Of a DNA stretch of 64,000 bases, positions 36,118-44,044 are shown one piece after another. The position numbers were made by a program, and so were the translations under genes. The stretch comes from Paenibacillus graminis (lineage in GTDB: Bacteria; Bacillota; Bacilli; Paenibacillales; Paenibacillaceae): NCBI RefSeq assembly GCF_000758705.1, contig NZ_CP009287.1, positions 5,146,001 through 5,210,000 of the forward strand. The letters are read 5' to 3'. Under the pieces are notes generated by a model. The model searched no databases, was not told the origin of the DNA, and worked only from the letters and a program-made list of their open reading frames with translations. Position 1 is the first letter of the stretch. Each line of letters starts with the position of its first letter.

Positions 36118-36548
36118 GCAGCATTTCCCTTCATATATGGCTGCTCTTTCCTCTTTTGCTCTGGGCAAGTATTTGCGACCTGAAAACGAAACAAATCCCA
36201 AATGTTATTCCCCTCGCCATCTTCCTCGTAGGTTTACTCCACTTCTCCCCGCTCTTCTCCATCTTTGGACTACTGTGTACCGGAATTCCCTATTGGATTG
36301 GTGCCATAGGTTCAGACGGTAAAATTGGCGGCGGTGACATCAAACTGATGGCAGCTTGCGGCTTTGTATTCGGCCCTCTATATGGGACGCTACAAAGCCT
36401 ATCCGGCTTGGGATTCGTGCTAATTTTCGCGACTGCTATTGCCCTTCGTCATGGATTTCACATCGCCAAATATACGGCCTTACCGCTTGCTCCCTTTTTA
36501 TCTGCTGGCGGTGTGGTGGTCGTTATACTGGCTCATCTCACTAAGTAA
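36114..36548 (+). CDS. A24-type prepilin peptidase
   Basis: 144 residues, the short TadV/CpaA type without methylase domain. Both catalytic aspartates are visible: ASICDLKTKQIPNVIPL and GKIGGGDIKLMAACG (the GxGD motif). Four to five hydrophobic segments fit the membrane aspartyl protease fold. It begins inside the VirB3-like gene by ATGA overlap. It should process leaders of the pilin-like proteins at 34397, 42327 and 42716. The presence of a prepilin peptidase within a conjugation operon is the notable point. Confidence 0.88.
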   Translation: MSSISLHIWLLFPLLLWASICDLKTKQIPNVIPLAIFLVGLLHFSPLFSIFGLLCTGIPYWIGAIGSDGKIGGGDIKLMAACGFVFGPLYGTLQSLSGLGFVLIFATAIALRHGFHIAKYTALPLAPFLSAGGVVVVILAHLTK

Positions 36549-36574
36549 CTGTTCATTTCTAGGAGGTCACTCAA

Positions 36575-37336
36575 TTGAAAAACCTTTTTCGAAAACGTTC
36601 GACTGTAGGCTTTCTTTGTATTATCCTCTCGCTCATTTTAACATTGGGGATTGCTCCTCTGTTAAACCAAAAAAGCAGTGAACAAACCAGTATTGTCCGT
36701 TTGGTTAAGAACGTGACCAAAGGAACCGCAATTGCCTCGGACGATATAGAGACGGTACAAGTTGGGGCATATCATTTACCGGCCGATGTACTGTCGTCAC
36801 CGGACAATGTAATCGGCCATTACGCAACTGTCGATATGCTCAAAGGGGATTATCTTCTTCCTGGGAAACTGTCTACGGTGCTGCTGGACGCCTATGTAAG
36901 CCGCTTGAGTGGAACCAAACAAGCCATTTCGATTTCGATCAAAAGCTTAGCTGCTGGTTTATCCGGAAAACTGCAATCCGGTGACATTGTAACTCTGATT
37001 GCTTCCGACTATGGTGAACTGCGTACCACGACTGCCCCGCCGGAATTGCAATATGTAGAGGTACTGGGAGTTACAACGAGCAGTGGTGCTGAGGCCCAAT
37101 CACCTGAGAATGCATCAACGAATTCGGATGGAGAAGAACAAGAACTGCCGTCAACCTTAACGTTGTTAGTTCTTCCGCAGCAAGCATCCCTCTTGGCCGA
37201 CCTGGAAAACAAGAGCAAACTTCATGTAGCTTTGGTCTACCGCGGAGATGCAGCTACTGCCAAAATTTTCACTGATAAACAGGATGCTTATTTCGCAGCA
37301 AGTTCTGCTCCGAAGGAGGAGAGCGGTCATGAATGA
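36575..37336 (+). CDS. CpaB-like SAF-domain pilus assembly protein
   Basis: 253 residues from TTG with AGGAGGT upstream. One N-terminal membrane anchor (residues 8-28), then a SAF domain: VKNVTKGTAIASDDIETVQV and GHYATVDMLKGDYLLPGKLS. The ISIKSLAAGLSGKLQSGDIV segment is typical of CpaB/RcpC proteins, which in Tad pili form the periplasmic gate. The C-terminal part is variable and Ser/Glu-rich. Confidence 0.8.
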   Translation: MKNLFRKRSTVGFLCIILSLILTLGIAPLLNQKSSEQTSIVRLVKNVTKGTAIASDDIETVQVGAYHLPADVLSSPDNVIGHYATVDMLKGDYLLPGKLSTVLLDAYVSRLSGTKQAISISIKSLAAGLSGKLQSGDIVTLIASDYGELRTTTAPPELQYVEVLGVTTSSGAEAQSPENASTNSDGEEQELPSTLTLLVLPQQASLLADLENKSKLHVALVYRGDAATAKIFTDKQDAYFAASSAPKEESGHE

Positions 37337-38180
37337 CAAAACATTGATTGCCGTATGGGGCAGCCCAAGCAGCGGAAAGACGGTGACAGCAGTAAAGCTG
37401 GCTCAAGCCTTTGCCAATCGAAAACAGAACGTGCTTTTGCTTTGCAGTGATGCGCTTTGCCCCTCTGCGGGCACGATTGCGCCAAAGGGTAGCGCCAATC
37501 ATGCTTCTCTGGGAGAACTACTGAGCTTGCCAGCTTTAAGCCAGGACGATATTTTACACTATGCTTTACCGCTTGATGTCTCTCCGCATATAGCACTTCT
37601 GGGATACAAAAAAGGAGATAGCTCCTTCAGCTATGCAACCTACAGCCGTGAGCGTGCCGTAGATTTGCTAACCCTTGCTCGTCATATGGCAGATGTGGTC
37701 ATTGTCGATTGCTCGAGTTATCTTTCAGCCGATCTTTTATCCGTTATTGCGCTGGAGTTGGCCGATCATGTGGTACGCATCCACAGTTGTGATCTAAAGA
37801 GCCTGATGTTTTTCGCTTCCTATTTGCCACTTTTGACCGACCATCGCTTTCGCCGCTCCAGTGTTGTTCCGGTGTTATCTAAGGTAAAACCCGAGCAGGA
37901 CAGCAACGAATACACTCAGATCTTTGGTGGTATCGACATAACACTGCCCTACCTTCTGCAGATTGAACAGCAAGTAGCTACGGCTCAATTATTGGAGGAT
38001 TGTTCTGGCAAAGAGGCCGCTGCCTACCTCCAAGGCATTCATTCATTAATCGACCACCTATTGCCGGCCAAATCAGCAGCCACTCCGCCTAAACGAACAG
38101 ATTCTTCCAGCCACCCTCTTTCCTATTTCAAAAACACATTGAATCGTTTCTCGCGAATGAAACGAGGTGACCGTTCTTGA
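37329..38180 (+). CDS. CpaE/TadZ-like P-loop ATPase
   Basis: 283 residues. The P-loop is AVWGSPSSGKTVTAVKLAQA at residues 8-27, and VVIVDCSSYLSADLL is the Walker B region. The overall length and central position fit TadZ/CpaE, the ATPases that localise Tad machines. It overlaps the CpaB gene by 8 bases and the CpaF gene by 4 bases. The start at MNDKT was chosen for AAGGAGG 11 bases upstream of it. Confidence 0.78.
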   Translation: MNDKTLIAVWGSPSSGKTVTAVKLAQAFANRKQNVLLLCSDALCPSAGTIAPKGSANHASLGELLSLPALSQDDILHYALPLDVSPHIALLGYKKGDSSFSYATYSRERAVDLLTLARHMADVVIVDCSSYLSADLLSVIALELADHVVRIHSCDLKSLMFFASYLPLLTDHRFRRSSVVPVLSKVKPEQDSNEYTQIFGGIDITLPYLLQIEQQVATAQLLEDCSGKEAAAYLQGIHSLIDHLLPAKSAATPPKRTDSSSHPLSYFKNTLNRFSRMKRGDRS

Positions 38181-39517
38181 ACCATGCTGCTCATTTTTTC
38201 TCTACCGAGTCCAAATCGTTTACCGATGTGCTGCAAGAGGTTCAGAGCTATCTTTCCGGAAAATACGCAACGTTGATTAGCCGAAAACCCGAAGAGCAGA
38301 AACAGCAGCTTATCGCCTATATGAGTCAATATCTAACCGACCATCGCCTACACGTGCCAGGACTATCCTTTGATGAGCTGGTCAACCGTCTGTATGCCGA
38401 AATGGTTGAGTACTCCTTCCTCACCCGCTACCTGTACTCTAAAGACGTTGAAGAGATCAACATCAATGGCTATAACGATGTCAAAATCAGCTACACGGAT
38501 GGCCGAATTATTCCGGCTGAGGAACAGTTCTCATCGCCAGAACATGCTATTGATATCGTCCGGCGGCTGCTGCATCAATCTGGAATGATTTTAGATTATT
38601 CACAACCGATAGTACGCGGACATCTTGCCAATAACATCCGTATCACGGTATTCGGACCACCGATTACGGATAAAGAAAAAGGCATTGCCGCCTCAATTCG
38701 GATCATTAATCCACAGAAGCTAGCCCGGGAAGATTTCGTCGTCAATGGCACGGCGACTGCCGAAATGCTCGATTTTCTAAGTCTTTGCTTGCGTTACGGC
38801 TTGTCTATGTGTGTGACAGGCGCTACAGGCAGCGGCAAAACCACTTTGATGAGCTGGCTTCTCTCCACCATCCCCTTTGAAAAGCGGATATTCACGATTG
38901 AAAATGAGACTCGTGAATTTGATTTAGTCGTCCAGGATGAACACGGACTGGTCCTCAATAATGTTGTACACACTGTAACCCGGTCTAGCGAAGATCCACG
39001 GCAGCATATTGACCAGGAAAGACTGCTGGAGTTTGCCTTAACTGCCAATCCGGATGTGATTTGTGTGGGCGAAATGAAATCAGCCGAGGCGTTCGCTGCT
39101 CAGGAAGCAGCCCGAACTGGGCATACCGTCATTACGACTACCCATGCTAATTCTTGTTTAACCACCTATTACCGCATGGTCACACTTTGCACCCAGAAGT
39201 ACGAAATGAACGACGCTACGCTGTACAACTTGGTGACAGAGGCGTTTCCGCTGGTGTTATTCGTCAAGAAGCTGGAAGATAATTCTCGGCGGATCATGGA
39301 GATTACAGAATGCCGCATCCTGCCAAATGGGCAACGGGAAATCGCTCCCCTATTTCGCTATGCCGTTCATTCCATCAGGGAAATTAGCGGAAAAATTGTG
39401 GTGGAGGGCGGATATGAAAAGGTCCGTGATATTTCTCCTGAACTGCAAAAGAGGCTTTTAGAAAACGGAATGCCATTGTCTCGGCTTACCACACTTCTGG
39501 AAGGAGGAGCAGCATGA
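38177..39517 (+). CDS. CpaF/TadA/VirB11-type secretion ATPase
   Basis: 446 residues. CVTGATGSGKTTLMSWLLST (Walker A), the Asp-box region RIFTIENETREFDLV, and the His/Walker-B-type stretch VICVGEMKSAEAFAAQEAAR followed by HTVITTTHANS define this family. The longer N-terminus (VEEININGYNDVKISYTDGR) favours CpaF/TadA over classical VirB11. It would power the pilus-like module together with the TadB/TadC-like genes behind it. TTG start, overlapping the upstream stop. Confidence 0.88.
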   Translation: MNHAAHFFSTESKSFTDVLQEVQSYLSGKYATLISRKPEEQKQQLIAYMSQYLTDHRLHVPGLSFDELVNRLYAEMVEYSFLTRYLYSKDVEEININGYNDVKISYTDGRIIPAEEQFSSPEHAIDIVRRLLHQSGMILDYSQPIVRGHLANNIRITVFGPPITDKEKGIAASIRIINPQKLAREDFVVNGTATAEMLDFLSLCLRYGLSMCVTGATGSGKTTLMSWLLSTIPFEKRIFTIENETREFDLVVQDEHGLVLNNVVHTVTRSSEDPRQHIDQERLLEFALTANPDVICVGEMKSAEAFAAQEAARTGHTVITTTHANSCLTTYYRMVTLCTQKYEMNDATLYNLVTEAFPLVLFVKKLEDNSRRIMEITECRILPNGQREIAPLFRYAVHSIREISGKIVVEGGYEKVRDISPELQKRLLENGMPLSRLTTLLEGGAA

Positions 39518-40449
39518 TTTTGTTTTTAGTTTCCTTCGTCGTTTTATCTGCTGGCTGCCTATTGCTACTGGATCTATCTCCGCGGGTGTTAAGAGAGGAA
39601 TTATCGCACACCCTCACACATTTATCCTCACGACAGCTTTCCCTCGGTAAACGCGTCCGATTGGCTCAACACCCAAAAAAACTCAAAGGGTGGCGCGCTG
39701 CTATCCAAGAAGCGAAGGCTATTCTTCAGCAAACCGGGCAAGTAAATAAAATTGGACTTATGGCCGCAAGCTCTTTGGCCTTAGCTATTCTGGGGGCCAT
39801 ACTGGGAATGATGCTTCACAACGGCTGGCTGGCCCCGGTACTAGCTGGAGGGCTCGCCCTCTGTCCTGTATGGATGGTCATCTTCACCTCCACCTTCTAT
39901 AAGAAACGGCTTCACGCTGAGCTAGAAACCTCCCTCTCTATTATCACTACCTCATATCTGCGTAGTGAGAACATACTGGCAGCGGTCGAAGAGAATGTGC
40001 CGTACCTTAATCCGCCGGTATCCGATGTCTTTCAGGCATTCCTAGCCGAATCCAAACTGATCCACTCCAATTTGCGCTTAGCGCTTCTTCAGCTGCAGGA
40101 CCGAATTAATGACAGCGTCTTTCAGGAGTGGTGCACTGCGCTGATCGCTTGCCAGGATGATCGCACACTCAAGTCCACGCTAATGCCAATTGTCGCCAAG
40201 CTTTCGGATATGCGCGTGGTTTCTGCTGAGCTAGATTATCAACTGTACGAACCATTGAAAGAATTTATAACGATGGCGCTGCTCATGCTGGGAAACATCC
40301 CTTTGCTCTACTTTCTCAATCGGGATTGGTTCCACAGCCTAACTGATAGCTTGCCGGGACAAATGGTGCTGGCTCTTTGTGGCGTGACTCTCTTTATTGG
40401 GTTTGCGGCAGTCATCCGGTTAACAAGGCCTTTGGAGTATAAGCGATGA
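39514..40449 (+). CDS. TadB-like (GspF-domain) membrane protein
   Basis: 311 residues. Two hydrophobic segments lie near residues 85-130, then a cytoplasmic GspF/T2SSF-type helical domain (ELETSLSIITTSYLRSENIL, FQEWCTALIACQDDRTLKST), then two C-terminal hydrophobic segments. This is the TadB layout. It overlaps both neighbours by 4 bases. It pairs with the TadC-like protein at 41420. Confidence 0.78.
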   Translation: MILFLVSFVVLSAGCLLLLDLSPRVLREELSHTLTHLSSRQLSLGKRVRLAQHPKKLKGWRAAIQEAKAILQQTGQVNKIGLMAASSLALAILGAILGMMLHNGWLAPVLAGGLALCPVWMVIFTSTFYKKRLHAELETSLSIITTSYLRSENILAAVEENVPYLNPPVSDVFQAFLAESKLIHSNLRLALLQLQDRINDSVFQEWCTALIACQDDRTLKSTLMPIVAKLSDMRVVSAELDYQLYEPLKEFITMALLMLGNIPLLYFLNRDWFHSLTDSLPGQMVLALCGVTLFIGFAAVIRLTRPLEYKR

Positions 40450-40655
40450 AGGACGGAGCTATTGAAACTGCCTATTGGTTGGGTGAATTGCTGGAGACAA
40501 CTCCTCAGGAGCAGGAGGAGATTGCTCACCTACTCGATCAGCATGGGACGAGCGAATTCTGGGTGCGGCTGAAAGAGTGGGAATTCTCTGATGAGCTTTA
40601 TACCAATTTGCATTTTGTCAGCGAGGTATTGAAGAACCTAAAGGAGCCTACCTGA
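40446..40655 (+). CDS. Small acidic hypothetical protein
   Basis: 69 residues, rich in Glu and Leu (LLETTPQEQEEIAHLLDQHG), no membrane segment or known motif. It overlaps the TadB-like gene by 4 bases and the radC-like gene by 1 base, so it is translated within the operon. It could be a small chaperone or partner; unknown. Confidence 0.65.
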   Translation: MKDGAIETAYWLGELLETTPQEQEEIAHLLDQHGTSEFWVRLKEWEFSDELYTNLHFVSEVLKNLKEPT

Positions 40656-41401
40656 TGGCCTTAAATCCATTGGATGATCAATTAATTACGGATTACATCC
40701 AATCGCTCTCACGTTTGACCGGCATTCCGCTTGATAAATTACAGCAATATGGATCTGCAAACAACTTGCTGAACGCTTTGGAGCATCCGTACTCTTTGGA
40801 ATTAACAAGCGCGCAAATTCGCAAGGTTGAGCTACTGAACGCTTTCCTTCGTTCTCATCGTTTTTTGCAGTGGGAAGAAGAAAACGCCAAACAAGTGATC
40901 TCGTCACCTGAAATAGCAAATCGCTATTTCTCCATCCATCTGGCCGGCATAAAAGATCGGGAGCGTTTTATGGTTGCTTTTTTGGACCGCAAAAATCAAA
41001 TCATAGAAACAAAGGTGATTTCTGAAGGAAGTGTAAGCGAAGCACAAGTCTATCCCCGGAACATCCTGAAGGCTGCTTTGAATGCTGACTGTTCTTCGAT
41101 CATTCTGGCCCATAATCATCCAAGTGGAATTTCCACACCTTCACCCGAAGATATCATGCTTACCAAGAATCTAGTCTCGATTTTCTCTCCCCTTCATATC
41201 CAGGTTCTTGATCATATTATCATTGCAGGAACAACCTTCGCCTCGCTTGCCAATCTTGGACAAATGCCGCGTGTTGCAGAAAGTACACCGAGTTATAGTA
41301 GTCAAAGGCATCAGGCTCGGGAAATAAATACTCCCTATTCTATCGAGTTCCTTCCTTCTTCTGCGTTGGAAAAACAAACTGATGATGAATGGGAGAGATA
41401 A
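40655..41401 (+). CDS. radC: RadC-family JAB/MPN+ domain protein
   Basis: 248 residues. The JAMM zinc motif is complete: SSIILAHNHPSGISTPSPED, with H, H, S and D ligands, and an upstream Glu in IISEGS-like context (VISEGSVSEAQVYPRN). RadC-type genes are frequent on mobile elements and are not needed for DNA repair as once thought; function unclear. Its location inside the Tad-like gene run is unusual. The N-terminal 90 residues lack the usual helix-hairpin-helix clearly. Confidence 0.85.
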   Translation: MALNPLDDQLITDYIQSLSRLTGIPLDKLQQYGSANNLLNALEHPYSLELTSAQIRKVELLNAFLRSHRFLQWEEENAKQVISSPEIANRYFSIHLAGIKDRERFMVAFLDRKNQIIETKVISEGSVSEAQVYPRNILKAALNADCSSIILAHNHPSGISTPSPEDIMLTKNLVSIFSPLHIQVLDHIIIAGTTFASLANLGQMPRVAESTPSYSSQRHQAREINTPYSIEFLPSSALEKQTDDEWER

Positions 41402-41419
41402 AGGAGGCACCTCACACTT

Positions 41420-42292
41420 ATGACCTGTATACTGATTGGTTTCCAATTCCTTATGGCAGTTGGATCTTATTTTATTGTCGCAGAATGGATAAAACTCCCC
41501 ACTTTAGCTTCTACTCGCGCAACTCTTCTGGTTGCCAGAATTGGGAAAGCTAAAGACTCCATTTTGCAAAGCGTCATTTTTCGTTTATCTACTTGGCTAG
41601 CCGGCAAGTTAAAACTCAGCGATTACTACAAGCGAAAAACGGCGGCGACCTTGCGTTCAGCGGGGATATCACTCACCCCTGAGGCTTATTTAGCCGGGGC
41701 AATTGTAAAGGCTGGATTAATCTTCTGTGCAGGATTCTTCATTCTTCCACTGCTTCCACTGTTGTTTCCAGTATTTATGTTTCTCGCAATTGCTGTTTTT
41801 TTCAAGGAATCGCGGCAGGCAGACGAAGTCGTGCGCAAGAAACGGGAGCAAATCGAAGTGGAGCTTCCCCGTTTTGTTGCCACCATTGCCCAGGAGCTTA
41901 AGGCATCCCGCGATGTACTCCGCTTACTGGAGGTTTACAGTAAACATGCTGGCGGTAGCTTAGAACACGAACTGAATATGACCGTAGCAGACATGAAGAG
42001 TGGCAATCAGGAAACAGCTCTTTTACGGCTGGAGGCACGATTGGGAAGCTCCATGCTGTCTGATGTAGTGCGCGGGTTACTTGCCGTTATGCGCGGTGAT
42101 CAAGGTTCAGTTTACTTCGATATGCTTGCCCATGATTTCAAACTCATGGAAATCCAACGCCTTAAACTCACAGCCATGAAACGACCTGGGAAAATCCGAA
42201 AATATTCTCTTTGGATGCTGGTCTGCTTCATGTTGATGTATGTAGTCATTTTGAGCATGGAAATTATGAGGACTGTCGGCACTCTTTTTTAG
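41420..42292 (+). CDS. TadC-like (GspF-domain) membrane protein
   Basis: 290 residues with a hydrophobic start, two central hydrophobic segments (about 95-135), the cytoplasmic helical T2SSF domain (VELPRFVATIAQELKASRDV, ALLRLEARLGSSMLSDVVRG) and a C-terminal hydrophobic segment. Such TadC proteins form the inner-membrane platform with TadB. Its ATG lies 18 bases after the radC-like gene. Confidence 0.78.
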   Translation: MTCILIGFQFLMAVGSYFIVAEWIKLPTLASTRATLLVARIGKAKDSILQSVIFRLSTWLAGKLKLSDYYKRKTAATLRSAGISLTPEAYLAGAIVKAGLIFCAGFFILPLLPLLFPVFMFLAIAVFFKESRQADEVVRKKREQIEVELPRFVATIAQELKASRDVLRLLEVYSKHAGGSLEHELNMTVADMKSGNQETALLRLEARLGSSMLSDVVRGLLAVMRGDQGSVYFDMLAHDFKLMEIQRLKLTAMKRPGKIRKYSLWMLVCFMLMYVVILSMEIMRTVGTLF

Positions 42293-42326
42293 TCATACGC
42301 TCACCTTATGAGAAAGGAAGCTGGCT

Positions 42327-42719
42327 ATGAAGCACCTCATCAATAAACGTGGCGAGGGATATGTGGATGTTGTCGTATTGGTCATGGCCGTCATGCTTTG
42401 TGTGGCGCTGGTGGTAAAAGTTATCCCCGTCTTTGTAACAAAATATCAATTAGATACTTTTGCGGCAGAGTTAGCGCGCGAGGCTGAGATTTCAGGTAGA
42501 GTCGGACAGGAAACTACGCAGCGAGCCGCAGAACTACAGGCGCAAACGGGGCTGCACCCTACGATCTCCTGGAGCAAAACCGGGCAGATTCAGATCAATC
42601 AGGAGTTCACGGTGACGCTGAATACCACTGTTAATATCGGGTTGTTCGGCGATTTTGGTTCCTTTCCAATTGAGCTCACGGCGAAAGGCCCCGGCAAAAG
42701 CGAGGTGTACTGGAAATGA
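42327..42719 (+). CDS. DUF4320-like pseudopilin with prepilin-like leader
   Basis: 130 residues. A short basic leader ends in NKRGEGYVDVVVLVMAVML. The motif RGEGYVD is the same as in the 34397 protein and fits prepilin processing after Gly with Asp at position 5. A hydrophobic helix of about 22 residues and a soluble beta-rich tail (TVTLNTTVNIGLFGDFGSFP) follow. From memory this is the DUF4320 family of Firmicutes ICEs. It overlaps the next pseudopilin gene by 4 bases. Confidence 0.75.
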   Translation: MKHLINKRGEGYVDVVVLVMAVMLCVALVVKVIPVFVTKYQLDTFAAELAREAEISGRVGQETTQRAAELQAQTGLHPTISWSKTGQIQINQEFTVTLNTTVNIGLFGDFGSFPIELTAKGPGKSEVYWK

Positions 42720-43258
42720 AGATCCTTCTGAAAAATCGGTCTGGTAGCGGATTCCCCCTAATTGTAGCTATTGTATTAGCCGTGTTGCTTCTCTCTTGCG
42801 CTGTGTACGAATTTTTAAGACTCAGCATTATAGCCTCCGGAGTACGCGATGCAGTTCAAAGTGCCATTATTTCCGTTGCAATAGAAAACTACAGCAATGT
42901 CTATCCAAGTCTTCGACAAAGCTACTCAGGAGGATACATTCGTTCCTCGGGTGGATGGGCAATAAAGGTTTCTACAGGTGACATCTACACTCGGCTTGTA
43001 AAAACTCTAGGATTAGTCCAAGAAGGAAATCAATATGTAAAGCGGACAGGGGGAGAGGTTGAATACACTATTTCCGATCTAAAGGTCACAATACAAAACC
43101 CAATCTTTGCTCCCTCCTCCACTGAGAGCATCCAGCAATTCACTGTACAGGCCGTTATTCACCTGGAAGTACCACTTTCTTTTGGCTGGGGGCATTTGCC
43201 CTCTATGAAAGCAGACTTGCCGATTCAAGCCGTTTACCGCCCTAAGTTCAGTAAGTAA
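42716..43258 (+). CDS. TadE/TadG-like pseudopilin
   Basis: 180 residues. The leader KNRSGSGFPLIVAIVLAVLL shows a basic N-terminus, a Gly before a short spacer and a long hydrophobic helix, as in TadE-type pseudopilins. The soluble domain is predicted to be beta-rich. It is the last gene of the first long transfer operon; a new promoter follows. Identity as TadE-like rests on the leader, size and position only. Confidence 0.65.
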   Translation: MKILLKNRSGSGFPLIVAIVLAVLLLSCAVYEFLRLSIIASGVRDAVQSAIISVAIENYSNVYPSLRQSYSGGYIRSSGGWAIKVSTGDIYTRLVKTLGLVQEGNQYVKRTGGEVEYTISDLKVTIQNPIFAPSSTESIQQFTVQAVIHLEVPLSFGWGHLPSMKADLPIQAVYRPKFSK

Positions 43259-43301
43259 AGCATTATTTCATAAAAAAACAAAAAACGTTACGCTGTTTCT
43301 A

Positions 43302-43344
43302 TTGGAATTTACATTTTTATACAGTAATATAGAGATAGTATCTC
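43302..43344 (+). promoter_or_regulatory. Internal promoter with operator-like palindrome
   Basis: TTGGAA (43302-43307) and TATAAT-like TAATAT (43325-43330) are 17 bp apart. A perfect palindrome GAGATA-G-TATCTC (43332-43344) covers the expected transcription start, as an operator would. It lies in the only long gap within the transfer region. Confidence 0.55.
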
Positions 43345-43385
43345 CCACTCCAAATTAATCTTTTTTATAAAGGAGATGTAGAATT

Positions 43386-43976
43386 TTGAAGAAGAAAAGA
43401 ATTTTATTGATAGCCAGTGGCCTGGTCATTGTAGCCATCGGAGTATACTTGTGGAGTGACTCTTCCCATCCAGATGATAATAAGAATGTAGCTACTCTTA
43501 GTAATAAGGTTTCCGTTGCTTCACCCTCTCCTGCAATAAAAGCACCCGACGTAACAAAGGCCCTCGTCATCTCTTCGGAACAACCAAGTTCATCACAAGT
43601 TGCTGTACCCGAAATCAGCCCCCAACCTTCGCCTTCTGAAGCCCCTATCCTCCAGCCTGAAAAAGAAGCAACCAAGGTTGAAGTCCCTATCTCCCAGCCT
43701 AAAATAACCTCTAAACCCACAGAACCACCAAAACCAAAAGTTAAGGAGCCTGAAAAAGTAAAGTCCTCTGCGACCCCACCTAAGTATGACGAGAAGCAAA
43801 CTGAACCAAATAAGGAAACGGCAACTACTCCTAGAGCAGGAGATAAGAACGACAAAGGGCAAGTTTATGTTCCTGGGTTTGGTTGGGTCAGGGATCAAGG
43901 CGGTGGGAGTCAAGGAACAAGCGTAGGCAGTGAAGGCGATGAACTAACCGGCAACAAAGTTGGCTCGATGGACTAA
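43386..43976 (+). CDS. DUF6550-like Pro/Lys-rich surface protein
   Basis: 196 residues from TTG with AAAGGAG upstream. One N-terminal membrane anchor (residues 5-22), then a long Pro/Lys/Glu/Ser-rich, presumably extended stretch, and a conserved end: VYVPGFGWVRDQGGGSQGTS with a final NKVGSMD. I recall PGFGW and a closing NKIGNMD in DUF6550 proteins of Firmicutes ICEs. The anchor-plus-spacer layout suggests that the tail reaches through the cell wall. It has its own promoter and terminator. Confidence 0.7.
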   Translation: MKKKRILLIASGLVIVAIGVYLWSDSSHPDDNKNVATLSNKVSVASPSPAIKAPDVTKALVISSEQPSSSQVAVPEISPQPSPSEAPILQPEKEATKVEVPISQPKITSKPTEPPKPKVKEPEKVKSSATPPKYDEKQTEPNKETATTPRAGDKNDKGQVYVPGFGWVRDQGGGSQGTSVGSEGDELTGNKVGSMD

Positions 43977-43995
43977 ACACTACACACATTAATTG

Positions 43996-44024
43996 GAGCG
44001 TAGCAATCTGCTACGCTCTTTTTA
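43996..44024 (+). terminator. Terminator directly before the next gene's ribosome binding site
   Basis: GAGCGTAGCA pairs perfectly with TGCTACGCTC around a three-base loop, followed by TTTTTATTTT. GGAGGAGG of the next gene follows within 12 bases, so this hairpin could act as an attenuator. Confidence 0.75.
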
Positions 44025-44044
44025 TTTTGGAGGAGGTTTATTCT

